The notes under the pieces: generated by a model
Seen by the model: only the letters and a program-made list of their open reading frames with translations
Database searches by the model: none
Told to the model about the DNA's origin: nothing
Part shown: piece after piece, positions 17,483-26,120 of the stretch
Position numbering within the stretch: position 1 is the first letter of the stretch
Layout of the letters: the number at the start of each line of letters is the position of its first letter
Translations under genes and position numbers: made by a program
Origin: Comamonas thiooxydans
GTDB lineage: Bacteria > Pseudomonadota > Gammaproteobacteria > Burkholderiales > Burkholderiaceae_C
Direction of reading: 5' to 3'
Assembly (NCBI RefSeq): GCF_000964545.1
Contig: NZ_BBVD01000007.1
Span: 124,001 to 188,000 of the forward strand
Length of the DNA stretch: 64,000 nt

Positions 17483-18910
17483 TCAGGCGCCTTGCAGCAA
17501 TGCCTTGCGGGCCAGGACAAAGCCCTGTTGCGCAACCTCGTGCAGCGCATGGCGGCCTGCCTGCACGCGCTGCTGGCCGCGAACCCAGACATCGGCAATG
17601 GCCGAGGTGCGATGGCTTGCAAACACATGGGCCGCATGACCGCTGTCGGCTGGCAGGCCGTTGAGGGCCACATGCCGGGCATCGAGCACCACGAAGTCGG
17701 CCTGCTGGCCCACGGCCAGACCGGCAATGGCGCGGCCGGATGCCTGGGCACCGCCGGCCACCGCCTGCAAGGTCATGGAAGTCGCCACCTGGGGCTGGGC
17801 ACCGCCGCCGAGCACATTGCGCTGGCGCAGGTTCAGGCGCTGGCTGTATTCGAGCATCAGCAGCTCTTCGGCCGCGTTGACCGTGGCGTGGCTGTCCGAG
17901 CCAATGCCCCAGCGGCCGCCATGCCTGAGCCACGCCGGCATATCGAAAATCCCATCACCGAGGTTGGCTTCGGTGGTGGGGCAGATGCCGGCCACGGCAG
18001 CGCTGCGAGCCGCGCCCGCATATTCCTCGGGCGTCATATGCGTGGCATGAACCAGGCACCAGCGCGCATCGACGGGCGCATGCTCGAGCAGCCATTGCAC
18101 GGGGCGCTGACCGCTCCAGGCCAGGCAGTCATCCACCTCCTGGGTCTGCTCGGCGATATGGATGTGCACCGGCGCCTTGGGCAGCATGGCGTGCAGGCCT
18201 GCGAGCGCGGCCTTGAGGCTGTCCGGCGGCACGGCGCGCAGCGAATGCGGAGCCAGGCCCAGGGCTGCCTGCTGCGTCCTGGTCACGGGCTCCAGCTGCT
18301 GCAGCAGGGAGAGCATGTTGTCCGTGCTGCGAATGAAGCGGGCCTGATCCTCGCGAGGCGGAAGACCCCCGAAGCCGCTGGTCTGATAGAGCACGGGCAG
18401 CAAGGTCATGCCTATGCCCGTCTTCTGCGCCGCACGCAGCAGCGCCAGGGACAGGCTGGCATCGTTGGCATAGGGCTTGCCGCCCACATCATGGTGCACA
18501 TAGTGAAACTCGCACACCGAGGTGTAACCTGCCTCCAGCATCTCCAGGTACAGCCAGGTCGCAATCGCTTCCAGCGCCTCGGGCGTCATGCGGTTGGCAA
18601 AGCCGTACATCAGCTTGCGCCAGCTCCAGAAACTGTCCTGCGCCTGGCCACGGAACTCGGTCAGCCCGCCGAACGCACGCTGGAAGGCATGCGAGTGCAG
18701 ATTGGGCATGCCGGGGATCAGCGGGCCAGCGGCGCGGATGGCGGTATCGACCTCGCCGGCCTCTCCGCTTTGCGGATCCACATCGGTGAGCACCTCGGCC
18801 AGACGCCCGCTCTCATCCCAGCTGAGCAGGACATTGCGCGCCCATCCCGTGGGCAGTAAGGCGTCTTCGGCAAAAAGTGTGCCGCTGGAGGAGGAAGAGT
18901 GCATGATCAT
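17483..18910 (-). CDS. hutF: Formimidoylglutamate deiminase (HutF)
   Basis: HutF deiminates N-formimino-L-glutamate to N-formylglutamate and ammonia, which defines the HutF/HutG branch rather than the one-step formiminoglutamase. The 475-residue amidohydrolase has PGMPNLHSHAFQRAFGG (metal-binding HxH), HIHIAEQTQEV, a later catalytic His in LVHATHM and GIGSDSHATVN. The start at 18910 is supported by an ATGA overlap with the MFS transporter stop (18907-18910). The reading frame extends upstream into that gene but is not coding there. Confidence 0.95.
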   Translation of the reverse strand: MIMHSSSSSGTLFAEDALLPTGWARNVLLSWDESGRLAEVLTDVDPQSGEAGEVDTAIRAAGPLIPGMPNLHSHAFQRAFGGLTEFRGQAQDSFWSWRKLMYGFANRMTPEALEAIATWLYLEMLEAGYTSVCEFHYVHHDVGGKPYANDASLSLALLRAAQKTGIGMTLLPVLYQTSGFGGLPPREDQARFIRSTDNMLSLLQQLEPVTRTQQAALGLAPHSLRAVPPDSLKAALAGLHAMLPKAPVHIHIAEQTQEVDDCLAWSGQRPVQWLLEHAPVDARWCLVHATHMTPEEYAGAARSAAVAGICPTTEANLGDGIFDMPAWLRHGGRWGIGSDSHATVNAAEELLMLEYSQRLNLRQRNVLGGGAQPQVATSMTLQAVAGGAQASGRAIAGLAVGQQADFVVLDARHVALNGLPADSGHAAHVFASHRTSAIADVWVRGQQRVQAGRHALHEVAQQGFVLARKALLQGA

Positions 18911-20136
18911 TTCGAAATGCCTGAAGGAGATGAAACCAAACGCTGGCCACGGGCCGCAAGCGCCAGCGCAGCCACAGCCAGCAAGGCCAGCGCGGCGCTG
19001 ACCTGGATGGCCTGGGTGTAGCCGCCAGTCTGGTCGAACACCCAGCCGGACGCGCTGGCGCCGACGACTGCCGCCAGCCCCACGCTGATGTAAAGAATGC
19101 CCAAAATGGCACCCAGCCGCAAGGTGCCGAACCACTGGGCGGCAAGGACGGGAAACAGGGCGATGCAGCCGCCATGCGCCGCGCCGAACAGCAGGGCAAA
19201 CACGGCAAGCGCGGCCCAGCCATGTGCCTGCCACCACAGCAGGTGCAGCAGGGCCAGAAAAATGCTCAGACCCATGAGCAGACGCAGAGCTCCCAGCCTG
19301 TCGCCGAGACCGCCCAGCAGCGGCCGGCCCAGCACATTGCCAGCGCCTATCAGGGCGATCAGCCACTGGCTTGAAACGGCATCGATATCCAGGCCCTGGG
19401 CCATGGGAGCGATATGCACCAGGGCCGCAAACAAGCTCACCGAAGCCAGGAAGATGGCCAGGAAAAACCAGCCGAAGCTGCTGCTGCGCACGGCCTGGGA
19501 CAGCTCCATGCCCTGCGCCTGAGCTGCAGCCTGGGCAGGGTGAGGATCGCCGTCGCAGCTCAGGCCTAGCTGCGAGGGCTGGCCGACCATGGACAGCGCG
19601 GCCGGCAGTCCCAGCAGCAAGATGGCCAGCGCAAACCACTGCATGGTGATCTGCCAGCTCTGCAATTCCAGCAGCCAGCCCGCAAACAGCGGCGCGGCGA
19701 AGGTGCCGACGCCGGTGCCGGCCGAGGCCAGGCCGGAGGCACGGCTGCGTAGCCGTATGAACCAGCGCTGCACGGCCACCAGGGCCGGTACGTAGATCAG
19801 GCCCACGCCAGCGCCCACGAACAGGCCGAAAACCACGAACAGCTGCGCCAGCGAGCGGGTCTGGCTGGCCAGCGCAAAGCCTGTGGCCAGCAGCAAGACC
19901 CCCGCACCGGTCACGCGGCGCAGGCCTATGCGGTCGGCCAGGGGGCCGGCAACAGCGCCCACGCAGTAATACAGCAAAGCCGTCACGGCAAACAGCGAGC
20001 CCACGGAGAAACGGCCCGCATCGAACTGCGTCTGGATGCTCTTGAAAAAAGCGCCAAAGGAATAAGCTGCACCGAAGGCCAGGGCGAGCAGGCCATGGGC
20101 CGCCGCCACAATCGTCCAGCCCCGGAACAGCTTCAT
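18907..20136 (-). CDS. MFS transporter (oxalate/formate-antiporter-like)
   Basis: This 409-residue inner-membrane protein has about 12 predicted membrane spans. The MFS loop motif appears as GPLADRIGLRR between spans 2 and 3 and again as GGLGDRLGALR in the second half. WTIVAAAHGLLALAFGAAYSFG is typical of monocarboxylate/OFA-type MFS carriers. It sits 3 bp after the HisC-like gene and shares ATGA with hutF, so it very likely carries a hut-related substrate such as imidazole-lactate, urocanate or formate. The substrate is inference. Confidence 0.85.
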   Translation of the reverse strand: MKLFRGWTIVAAAHGLLALAFGAAYSFGAFFKSIQTQFDAGRFSVGSLFAVTALLYYCVGAVAGPLADRIGLRRVTGAGVLLLATGFALASQTRSLAQLFVVFGLFVGAGVGLIYVPALVAVQRWFIRLRSRASGLASAGTGVGTFAAPLFAGWLLELQSWQITMQWFALAILLLGLPAALSMVGQPSQLGLSCDGDPHPAQAAAQAQGMELSQAVRSSSFGWFFLAIFLASVSLFAALVHIAPMAQGLDIDAVSSQWLIALIGAGNVLGRPLLGGLGDRLGALRLLMGLSIFLALLHLLWWQAHGWAALAVFALLFGAAHGGCIALFPVLAAQWFGTLRLGAILGILYISVGLAAVVGASASGWVFDQTGGYTQAIQVSAALALLAVAALALAARGQRLVSSPSGISK

Positions 20137-20139
20137 GGC

Positions 20140-21282
20140 TCAGGCCTCGAGCGCGGCCAGCAAGGCCTGCACAAAACGCACGTTGTCGCCTTCGGTGCCT
20201 ATGGACACGCGCAGGAAATGCTCGAAGCCGGGCTCCTTCCAGGGTTTGACGATCACGCCCTGCCTGAGCAGCGCCTCGGTCACCGGGCCATTGTGACGGC
20301 CGAGGTCGAGGAACAGGAAGTTGGCCACCGAAGGCGCAATGCGCAGGCCTTGCAGCGGCCGGCCCGGCCCTGCCAGCGCCAGCAGCTGTCTGCGCAGATC
20401 TTCGCGCAGCGCCACCGTGGTCGCCACACCGCTGCGCATGTGCGCGGGATCGTTCCAGGCGGCCAGCGCCGCACGCTGGGCCGCCATGTTCACATTGAAG
20501 GGCGAGCGCACCTTGTCCATCAGGCTCACCAGCTCGGCGCTGTCGGCCATGCCGTAGCCCACGCGCAGACCGGCCAGGCCCCAGGCCTTGGAGAAGGTGC
20601 GCAGCACGATCCAGGGCCCGACACGCGCCTCCAGCATGGCCAGCACATCGGGGTAGTCGTCGTCATGCAGCGCGTATTCGTAATAGGCCTCATCCACCAC
20701 CAGCACGGTGTTGACGGGCGTGGCCTCCAGCACCTGCGCAAACTGCGCCGCATCCATCATGCAGCCCACGGGGTTGGACGGGTTGGGCAGGAAGGCTATC
20801 TTGGGGGCCTTGGCCACTGCAGCGCACCAGGCGCCCAGATCGAAGCCCAGCTCCTCGTTGAGGTCGAGGAGCTCGACCTCCGCGCCCATCATCTTCGGAT
20901 AGATTTCGTGCAGGCCGAACACGGGGCGCTGGGTCACAACCAGATCGCCGGGAGCGAGAAAGACCTCGCAGAGAATCTTGATCAGGTCTTCCGAGCCGTC
21001 GCCGAACACCAGGCGCCCGGCGGGCAGCCCCGTGCGCTCGGCAATGGCTTCGCGCAAGGCCGTGCAGTTGGCATCGGGATAGTTGCCCACATCATTGGCC
21101 ACATCGGCAATCGCCCGGCGCACCGAGGCGCTGGCACCGAAGGGATTTTCATTGCTGGCCAGTCGCGCAATATCGGTCACGCCATAGCGCGCCCGCACCG
21201 CTTCGTTGGACAGGCCGGCGTTGTACGCAGGCAGCGGGCGCACCTGGGCACGGGCCAGCGAGGCCACCAGGGAATTCGTCAT
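20140..21282 (-). CDS. hisC: HisC-family aminotransferase (histidinol-phosphate or imidazolepyruvate type)
   Basis: This class I/II PLP aminotransferase of 380 residues has ARLASNENPFGAS near residue 40, FLPNPSNPVGCMM, VVDEAYYEY and the PLP lysine in RTFSKAWGLAGLRVGY, all HisC-like. It is embedded in the hut operon, with an ATGA overlap to a FAD dehydrogenase upstream and 3 bp to the MFS gene, not in a his biosynthetic operon. I infer that its role here may be transamination of imidazolepyruvate (or another aromatic keto acid) with glutamate to give histidine. By sequence alone it could still be a second biosynthetic HisC. Confidence 0.85.
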   Translation of the reverse strand: MTNSLVASLARAQVRPLPAYNAGLSNEAVRARYGVTDIARLASNENPFGASASVRRAIADVANDVGNYPDANCTALREAIAERTGLPAGRLVFGDGSEDLIKILCEVFLAPGDLVVTQRPVFGLHEIYPKMMGAEVELLDLNEELGFDLGAWCAAVAKAPKIAFLPNPSNPVGCMMDAAQFAQVLEATPVNTVLVVDEAYYEYALHDDDYPDVLAMLEARVGPWIVLRTFSKAWGLAGLRVGYGMADSAELVSLMDKVRSPFNVNMAAQRAALAAWNDPAHMRSGVATTVALREDLRRQLLALAGPGRPLQGLRIAPSVANFLFLDLGRHNGPVTEALLRQGVIVKPWKEPGFEHFLRVSIGTEGDNVRFVQALLAALEA

Positions 21283-22667
21283 AGATCAAACACCTTTCCG
21301 GGATTCATCAGGCCCAGTGGATCGAGGGCCAGCTTGATGGCCCGCATCGCCGCCAGCTCCGCAGGCGTGCGGCTGTTGCCCAGATACGGTTTCTTGTGCA
21401 GGCCGATGCCGTGCTCTGCGGAGACGCTGCCCTGCATCTCGCCCACGATGCGGTAGAGAAGCTCCTCCACCTGCTCGCATTCGCCGTTGACGGTCTTGCC
21501 ATCCACCGAGACATGGAGGTTGCCGTCGCCCACATGGCCGAAGTACAGCGCCTGGTGACCAGGCCAGCGAGCGGCAAAGGCCTGCATGCAGGCTTCGGCA
21601 AAACGGCCGATGTCGGCCTGAGGCAGGCTCACGTCGAAGTTGATCGCGGGATGCATATTGTTGTTGAGCTCGGCCGGTGCCTCGCGCAGCTTCCACAGCT
21701 GCTGCACCTGGGCGACCGACTGGGCCACGATGGCATCGAGCACCTCGCCGGCCTCCATGGCTTCCTCAAGCACCTGCTGCAGATCGCCCTGCAGCTGCGC
21801 CTCGTCCTTGCCGTCCACATTGATCAGGGCCAGCAAGGGGTACCGCTGCTCAAAAGGCGCAGCGAGCTTGAGCCAGGCCATGGAGGCCTGCACAAAGCTG
21901 TCCCACATCAGCTCATAGGCCGCGACGCTGTTGCCGAAGCGCGATTGCATGCGCTTGAGCACGGCCAGGGCCGAGTCGAAATCGGGCATGGCCACCAGCG
22001 TCGTGGCCGTGGCCTGGGGCGCGGGGCGCAGGCGCAGCAGCACGCGCGTGATGATGCCCAGCGTGCCTTCGGCACCGATGAAGAACTGCTTGAGGTCGTA
22101 GCCCGTGTTGTTCTTGATCATGGGACGCAGCATGGGCAGCACCGTGCCGTCGGCCAGCACCACTTCCAGGCCCAGCACCTGCTCGCGCATCATGCCGTGC
22201 TGCAGCACGCCGTTGCCGCCCGCATTGGTGGAGACATTGCCGCCGATCTGGCAACTGCCGCGAGCACCGAGATCCACGCCGAACACCATGCCGACATCGA
22301 CGGCAGCTTCCTGCACGGCTTGCAGGGTGACGCCGGCCTGCACCTGCATCAGTCCAGTCTTGGCATCGATGTCCTCGATGCGGTTCATGCGATCCAGCGA
22401 CAGGGCCACGGCCCCCTCCATCGGAACCGCTGCACCGGCCAGCCCGGTCAGACCGCCCTGCGGCACTACCGCAATCCGGTGGGCGCTGCACAGACGCATG
22501 ACCGCGCTGACTTCCTCCGTGGTCCGTGGGCGCACCAGCGCCAACGGCTGCTGGGGCGGCGTGCCGCTCCAGTCGGTGCGGCTACGCTCGGGCGTGTCCG
22601 TGCCGTGCAGCGCCACATCGGCGCCCAGGGTGGAAATCAGTTCATTGAGAAATTGTTCGTGAGACAT
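21279..22667 (-). CDS. FAD-linked 2-hydroxyacid dehydrogenase (GlcD/D-lactate dehydrogenase family)
   Basis: The 462-residue protein has the PP-loop FAD domain (VVPQGGLTGLAGAAVP near residue 80, GGNVSTNAGGNGVLQHG, FIGAEGTLGIIT) and the FAD-oxidase C-terminal domain with FGHVGDGNLHVSV and SAEHGIGLHKKPYL, matching D-2-hydroxyacid dehydrogenases. Cytoplasmic, probably membrane-associated, passing electrons to quinone or ETF. I chose the ATG at 22667 (MSHEQFLNEL) with GAAAGG upstream, not the extension to 22715, which overlaps hutI. It is coupled to the HisC-like gene by ATGA. The context suggests oxidation of an imidazole 2-hydroxyacid, which is inference. Confidence 0.88.
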   Translation of the reverse strand: MSHEQFLNELISTLGADVALHGTDTPERSRTDWSGTPPQQPLALVRPRTTEEVSAVMRLCSAHRIAVVPQGGLTGLAGAAVPMEGAVALSLDRMNRIEDIDAKTGLMQVQAGVTLQAVQEAAVDVGMVFGVDLGARGSCQIGGNVSTNAGGNGVLQHGMMREQVLGLEVVLADGTVLPMLRPMIKNNTGYDLKQFFIGAEGTLGIITRVLLRLRPAPQATATTLVAMPDFDSALAVLKRMQSRFGNSVAAYELMWDSFVQASMAWLKLAAPFEQRYPLLALINVDGKDEAQLQGDLQQVLEEAMEAGEVLDAIVAQSVAQVQQLWKLREAPAELNNNMHPAINFDVSLPQADIGRFAEACMQAFAARWPGHQALYFGHVGDGNLHVSVDGKTVNGECEQVEELLYRIVGEMQGSVSAEHGIGLHKKPYLGNSRTPAELAAMRAIKLALDPLGLMNPGKVFDL

Positions 22668-22692
22668 CAGCAACCTTTCGCGCTCCCCGCTT

Positions 22693-23955
22693 TCAGGCTT
22701 TGGCTTGCTGCGCAATCAGGCCCTGGCGCACCACCGTACAGTCAGGCTTGCTGCCGAACCAGTAGGCCAGCTCGGCAGCCTGCTTTACGGGCCAGAGCAC
22801 GAAGTTGGCGGGACGGCCCACGGCAATCAGGCCTTGCTCGTCCTGCAGACCCAGAGCCTGCGCGGCATGCCGGGTGATGCCTGCCAGAGCCTCGGGAACC
22901 GTCAGACGGAACAGCGTGCAAGCCATATTGGCCATGAGCAGCAAGCTCAAGCACGGGGAGGTACCCGGATTGTGATCGGTAGAAACGGCCATGGGGACCT
23001 TGGCAGCCCTTAACTCCTCAATCGGCGGCACTTTGGTGTCGCGCAGCGTGTAGAAGGCTCCGGGCAGCAGCACGGCCACGGTACCGGCCTTCTTCATCTC
23101 GTCAATGCCGTGTTCGGACAGGTGCTCGATGTGGTCGCAGGACAGCGCACCATAGCGGGCCGCGAGGGCTGCACCCTCCATATTCGACAGCTGCTCGGCA
23201 TGCAGCTTGACGGGCAGACCCAATGCCTTGGCCGCCTGAAAGACCTGCTCGGTCTCTGCCAGCGAGAAGGCAATGCGCTCGCAGAACACATCGACGGCAT
23301 CGATCAGGCCTTCGGCGGCCAGTGCCGGCAGCATGACCTGACAGACCAGATCCGTGTATTCCTGGCTGCGGCCCGCATACTCTGGCGGCAGCGCATGGGC
23401 CCCTAAAAATGTGGTGCGCACAGTCACCGCACACAGCTCGCCCAGGCGCCGAGCGGCACGCAGTTGCTTGCGCTCGTGTTCCAGGGCCAGGCCGTAGCCC
23501 GACTTGATCTCTATGGCCGTCACGCCTTCGGCCAGCAACTGCTCGAGACGCGGCAACGCCAGCGCCACCAGCTCGTCCTCCGACGCTTCGCGCGTGGCCC
23601 TGACGCTGGAGACGATGCCTCCGCCGGCACGGGCCACTTCTTCGTAGCTGGCCCCGGCCAGGCGCATGGCAAACTCGTTGGCACGCTCGCCGCCATAGAC
23701 CAGGTGGGTGTGGCAGTCGATCAGGCCCGGCGTGGCCAGGCGCCCTGCGCCATCATGCCGGGGCAGCGCCTGGTATTCGGCGGGCATGGCATCCTGCGGG
23801 CCCACCCAGACCATGCGGCCTTGCTGCACCACAATGCAGGCCAGCGTGCCCTCGGGAATATCCGCCACTTCGGAGACATACAGCTCCGGCGCCAGACGCA
23901 GGTTGTACCAGCAGCCGTCGGCAGAGACTGCAGGATGGGAAATAACTTGCGTCAT
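22693..23955 (-). CDS. hutI: Imidazolonepropionase (HutI)
   Basis: HutI hydrolyses 4-imidazolone-5-propionate to N-formimino-L-glutamate, the third step of histidine degradation. The 420-residue amidohydrolase has LIDCHTHLVYGGERANEF (metal-binding HxH), EIKSGYGLALEHE, KLHAEQLSNMEGA and the metal Asp region STDHNPGTSP, all diagnostic. It begins the segment hutI, FAD dehydrogenase, hisC, MFS, hutF, hutG on the minus strand. A 139-bp gap to hutD should contain its promoter. Confidence 0.97.
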   Translation of the reverse strand: MTQVISHPAVSADGCWYNLRLAPELYVSEVADIPEGTLACIVVQQGRMVWVGPQDAMPAEYQALPRHDGAGRLATPGLIDCHTHLVYGGERANEFAMRLAGASYEEVARAGGGIVSSVRATREASEDELVALALPRLEQLLAEGVTAIEIKSGYGLALEHERKQLRAARRLGELCAVTVRTTFLGAHALPPEYAGRSQEYTDLVCQVMLPALAAEGLIDAVDVFCERIAFSLAETEQVFQAAKALGLPVKLHAEQLSNMEGAALAARYGALSCDHIEHLSEHGIDEMKKAGTVAVLLPGAFYTLRDTKVPPIEELRAAKVPMAVSTDHNPGTSPCLSLLLMANMACTLFRLTVPEALAGITRHAAQALGLQDEQGLIAVGRPANFVLWPVKQAAELAYWFGSKPDCTVVRQGLIAQQAKA

Positions 23956-24094
23956 GGCGATGCTCCTAGTGTTCGATTACGGCAATTCAAACCATGAAAC
24001 TACTAATTTCATAGCTGCATGCGCTTGCCACTCCTGATTTTTCATATCAATACATATTGAAATGACCAACCAAAGCGCGCAAGCTGCTCCTGTT
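23956..24094 (-). promoter_or_regulatory. Probable promoter region of the hutI operon with a weak HutC-like site
   Basis: This A/T-rich gap lies between hutD and hutI. It contains a dyad ATGAAA/TTTCAT (23994-24012) and, on the minus strand, TGTATTGATA (24045-24054), which matches the local HutC-type element TGTATAGACA at 8 of 10 positions. It is weaker than the four strong copies elsewhere, so control by HutC here is only suggested. Confidence 0.4.
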
Positions 24095-24661
24095 TCAGCT
24101 GTGCGGCGTCAGGTTGACCAGAATCAGCCTGGCCTGCTCGTCCTGCGCCAGCAGCGGCTCGGCCTGGGGGCTGGTCCACCAGAGGCCCTGACCGGCTTGC
24201 AGTATCCGCCCGTCGGCGCATTTCCAGCCACCCTCCAGCACCATGCAAAGCCCTGCGGCGCTCAGCCCCGCCTCTGCCTGGCCACCGAGCTGCTCCAGAC
24301 TGGCCGACCACTGTCCGCGCCGGGTCATGACATTGAAGTCGCTGGACGGCCCGCCCAGCAGATCGCAATCCAGCGCCATATCGCCCGAAAAGGCGAATGG
24401 CTGCCAGCGCTCGGTCAATGCATGCTCGAGCCCGGCCTGGGCGCTGTGCAGCCGTACCCCGTCGCCATCAAGCAGCATGATCTGGCGGTCTATGCCCGGA
24501 AATGCAGAAAACGGGCCGGCCTGGGCAATTGTGGCCACGCTCACGCGCCAGCCAAAGCTGTCCATGCCCGCACCCTGCGGCCAGCAGGCAATCTCGCGCG
24601 TGCTGCCGCCCCCGTTCTTCCACGGGCTGGGCGCAATCTGGTTCAGGTCAAAGCGTTGCAT
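24095..24661 (-). CDS. hutD: HutD family protein
   Basis: HutD proteins are cupin-fold proteins found in hut loci. In Pseudomonas, HutD has been described as limiting hut expression when urocanate or formylglutamate accumulates. The 188-residue product begins with the family signature PSPWKNGGGSTREIA at residues 11-25, followed by FGWRVSVATI, PFSAFPGIDR and DFNVMTRRG, as in the family. It lies between the amidohydrolase and hutI with 107 bp upstream and probably has its own promoter, because a terminator-like hairpin precedes it. Confidence 0.92.
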   Translation of the reverse strand: MQRFDLNQIAPSPWKNGGGSTREIACWPQGAGMDSFGWRVSVATIAQAGPFSAFPGIDRQIMLLDGDGVRLHSAQAGLEHALTERWQPFAFSGDMALDCDLLGGPSSDFNVMTRRGQWSASLEQLGGQAEAGLSAAGLCMVLEGGWKCADGRILQAGQGLWWTSPQAEPLLAQDEQARLILVNLTPHS

Positions 24662-24679
24662 CGATCAAAAGCACAAAGA

Positions 24680-24710
24680 ATTAAAACAAACGCCGCGCTA
24701 GAACCGGCGT
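24680..24710 (-). terminator. Terminator-like hairpin upstream of hutD
   Basis: On the minus strand, ACGCCG (24705-24710) pairs with CGGCGT (24690-24695) across a 9-base loop and is followed by TTGTTTTAATT. The 6-bp GC-rich stem with a U-rich tail suggests an intrinsic terminator ending the hutU-amidohydrolase transcript before hutD. Confidence 0.55.
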
Positions 24711-24768
24711 ACCCCAGCGCGGGAGTACCGAGCCGGGGCCGCAGCCGTCTGGCACGCAATGATGCGTG

Positions 24769-26115
24769 TCAAGGCTTGCCCAGGAAGCCCAGCGCCGCCA
24801 GGCTCATGGCCTTCACGCCGGTCTTGATGGAGGGCTCCGGCAGCGGCGCGAACTGCGGCGAGTGGTTGAACACCAGCGGCTTGCCGCCGGGGCGCTGCGA
24901 GGCGGCCACTTCCTGCGGGTCGGTGACGCCGACCAGGAAGAACATCGAGGGCACGCCCTCGGCGCCGTATTCGGCGAAGTCTTCGCTGGTGGTCAGCGGC
25001 GGCGTGCGCGCCACGTTGTCGGCCCCCAATGCGGCCTTCAGCACCGACTCGACCTGCGCCACGACGGCCGGGTTATTGACGGTGGCGGAGCTGGTGTCCG
25101 GCAGCGAGATATCGGGCTCCGGCGCGCCAGCCGCTGCGGTCGAGGCAAGCGCGACACGGCGCACGCCGTCGAGCAGTTGTGCCCGCACCGCCGGTGCGTA
25201 ACTGCGGATCGTGCCGCGCAGCACCACCCGGTCGGGGATGATGTTGCCGGAGCTGCCCGCCTGCATCGCGCCGATGGTGACGACGCCGAATTCCATCGGG
25301 TCCTTGTCACGGCTGACGACCGACTGCACGTCGACGATGAAGCGCGCGGCAATCATCACCGGATCGAGCGCCTTGTGTGGCGCCGAGCCGTGGCCGCCAC
25401 GGCCCTTGAAGGTGATCTGCACCTCGTTGGCGGCCGAGGTCATCGGCCCCACCGCATAACTGACGGTGCCGATGGGGCGCGGGTCGGTGTGCAGCGCCAG
25501 CGCCACGTCGGGCTTGGGAAAGCGGGTGAACAGTCCGTCGGCCAGCATGGCACGCGCACCGGCGCCGGTTTCTTCCGCGGGCTGGGCAACCAGCATAAGC
25601 GTGCCGCGCCACTGCGACTTCAGAGCCGACAGCGTGCGCGCCACGCCGACCCACGCCGCCATGTGAACGTCGTGGCCGCAGCTATGCGCCACGAAGGTCT
25701 CGCGGCCGTTCCAGGTGGTCTTGGCGCGGCTGGCATAGGGCAGGCCGGTCTTTTCCTCCATAGGCAGCGCGTCCATGTCGGTACGGACCATCACCGTGGG
25801 GCCCGTGCCGTTGCGCAGCAGGGCCACCACGCCGGTCTTGCCGACCTGCTCCGTCACCTCGAAGCCGAGGCTGCGCAGCTCCTTCGCCAGCCGGGCGGCG
25901 GTACGGGTCTCGGCAAAGCCCAGTTCGGGGTGGGCGTGCAGATCCTTGTACAGCGTATCCAGCTGCGGGTACATCTCGCCCATCAGGCGATCGATCGCGG
26001 CGGGCTCCTGCGCGGCCGCCCAGCCGGGCACCAGCAGCGCCGCGGCCAGGGCGACGCCACGCAGCAATGCGGGAGCACGGAGGATTCTCCGTTGAGTCAT
26101 GTGCGCGGCGGCCAT
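24769..26115 (-). CDS. Secreted M20D amidohydrolase (hippurate/N-acyl-amino-acid hydrolase type)
   Basis: This 448-residue dinuclear metallohydrolase has a signal peptide (LLRGVALAAALLVPGWAAAQ), so a periplasmic site is likely. The M20D motifs are present: DLHAHPELGFAETRT near residue 60, RTDMDALPMEE, AHSCGHDVHMAAWVG and PAEETGAGARAML, with HGSAPH in the dimerisation domain. The start is either 26115 or 26100, and neither has a strong ribosome site. It begins 5 bp after hutU, an unusual hut companion. Its codon use appears richer in CCG and CGG than its neighbours, hinting at transfer. A likely job is freeing histidine from N-acyl or dipeptide forms, which is inference. Confidence 0.88.
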   Translation of the reverse strand: MAAAHMTQRRILRAPALLRGVALAAALLVPGWAAAQEPAAIDRLMGEMYPQLDTLYKDLHAHPELGFAETRTAARLAKELRSLGFEVTEQVGKTGVVALLRNGTGPTVMVRTDMDALPMEEKTGLPYASRAKTTWNGRETFVAHSCGHDVHMAAWVGVARTLSALKSQWRGTLMLVAQPAEETGAGARAMLADGLFTRFPKPDVALALHTDPRPIGTVSYAVGPMTSAANEVQITFKGRGGHGSAPHKALDPVMIAARFIVDVQSVVSRDKDPMEFGVVTIGAMQAGSSGNIIPDRVVLRGTIRSYAPAVRAQLLDGVRRVALASTAAAGAPEPDISLPDTSSATVNNPAVVAQVESVLKAALGADNVARTPPLTTSEDFAEYGAEGVPSMFFLVGVTDPQEVAASQRPGGKPLVFNHSPQFAPLPEPSIKTGVKAMSLAALGFLGKP

Positions 26116-26120
26116 GGCGC

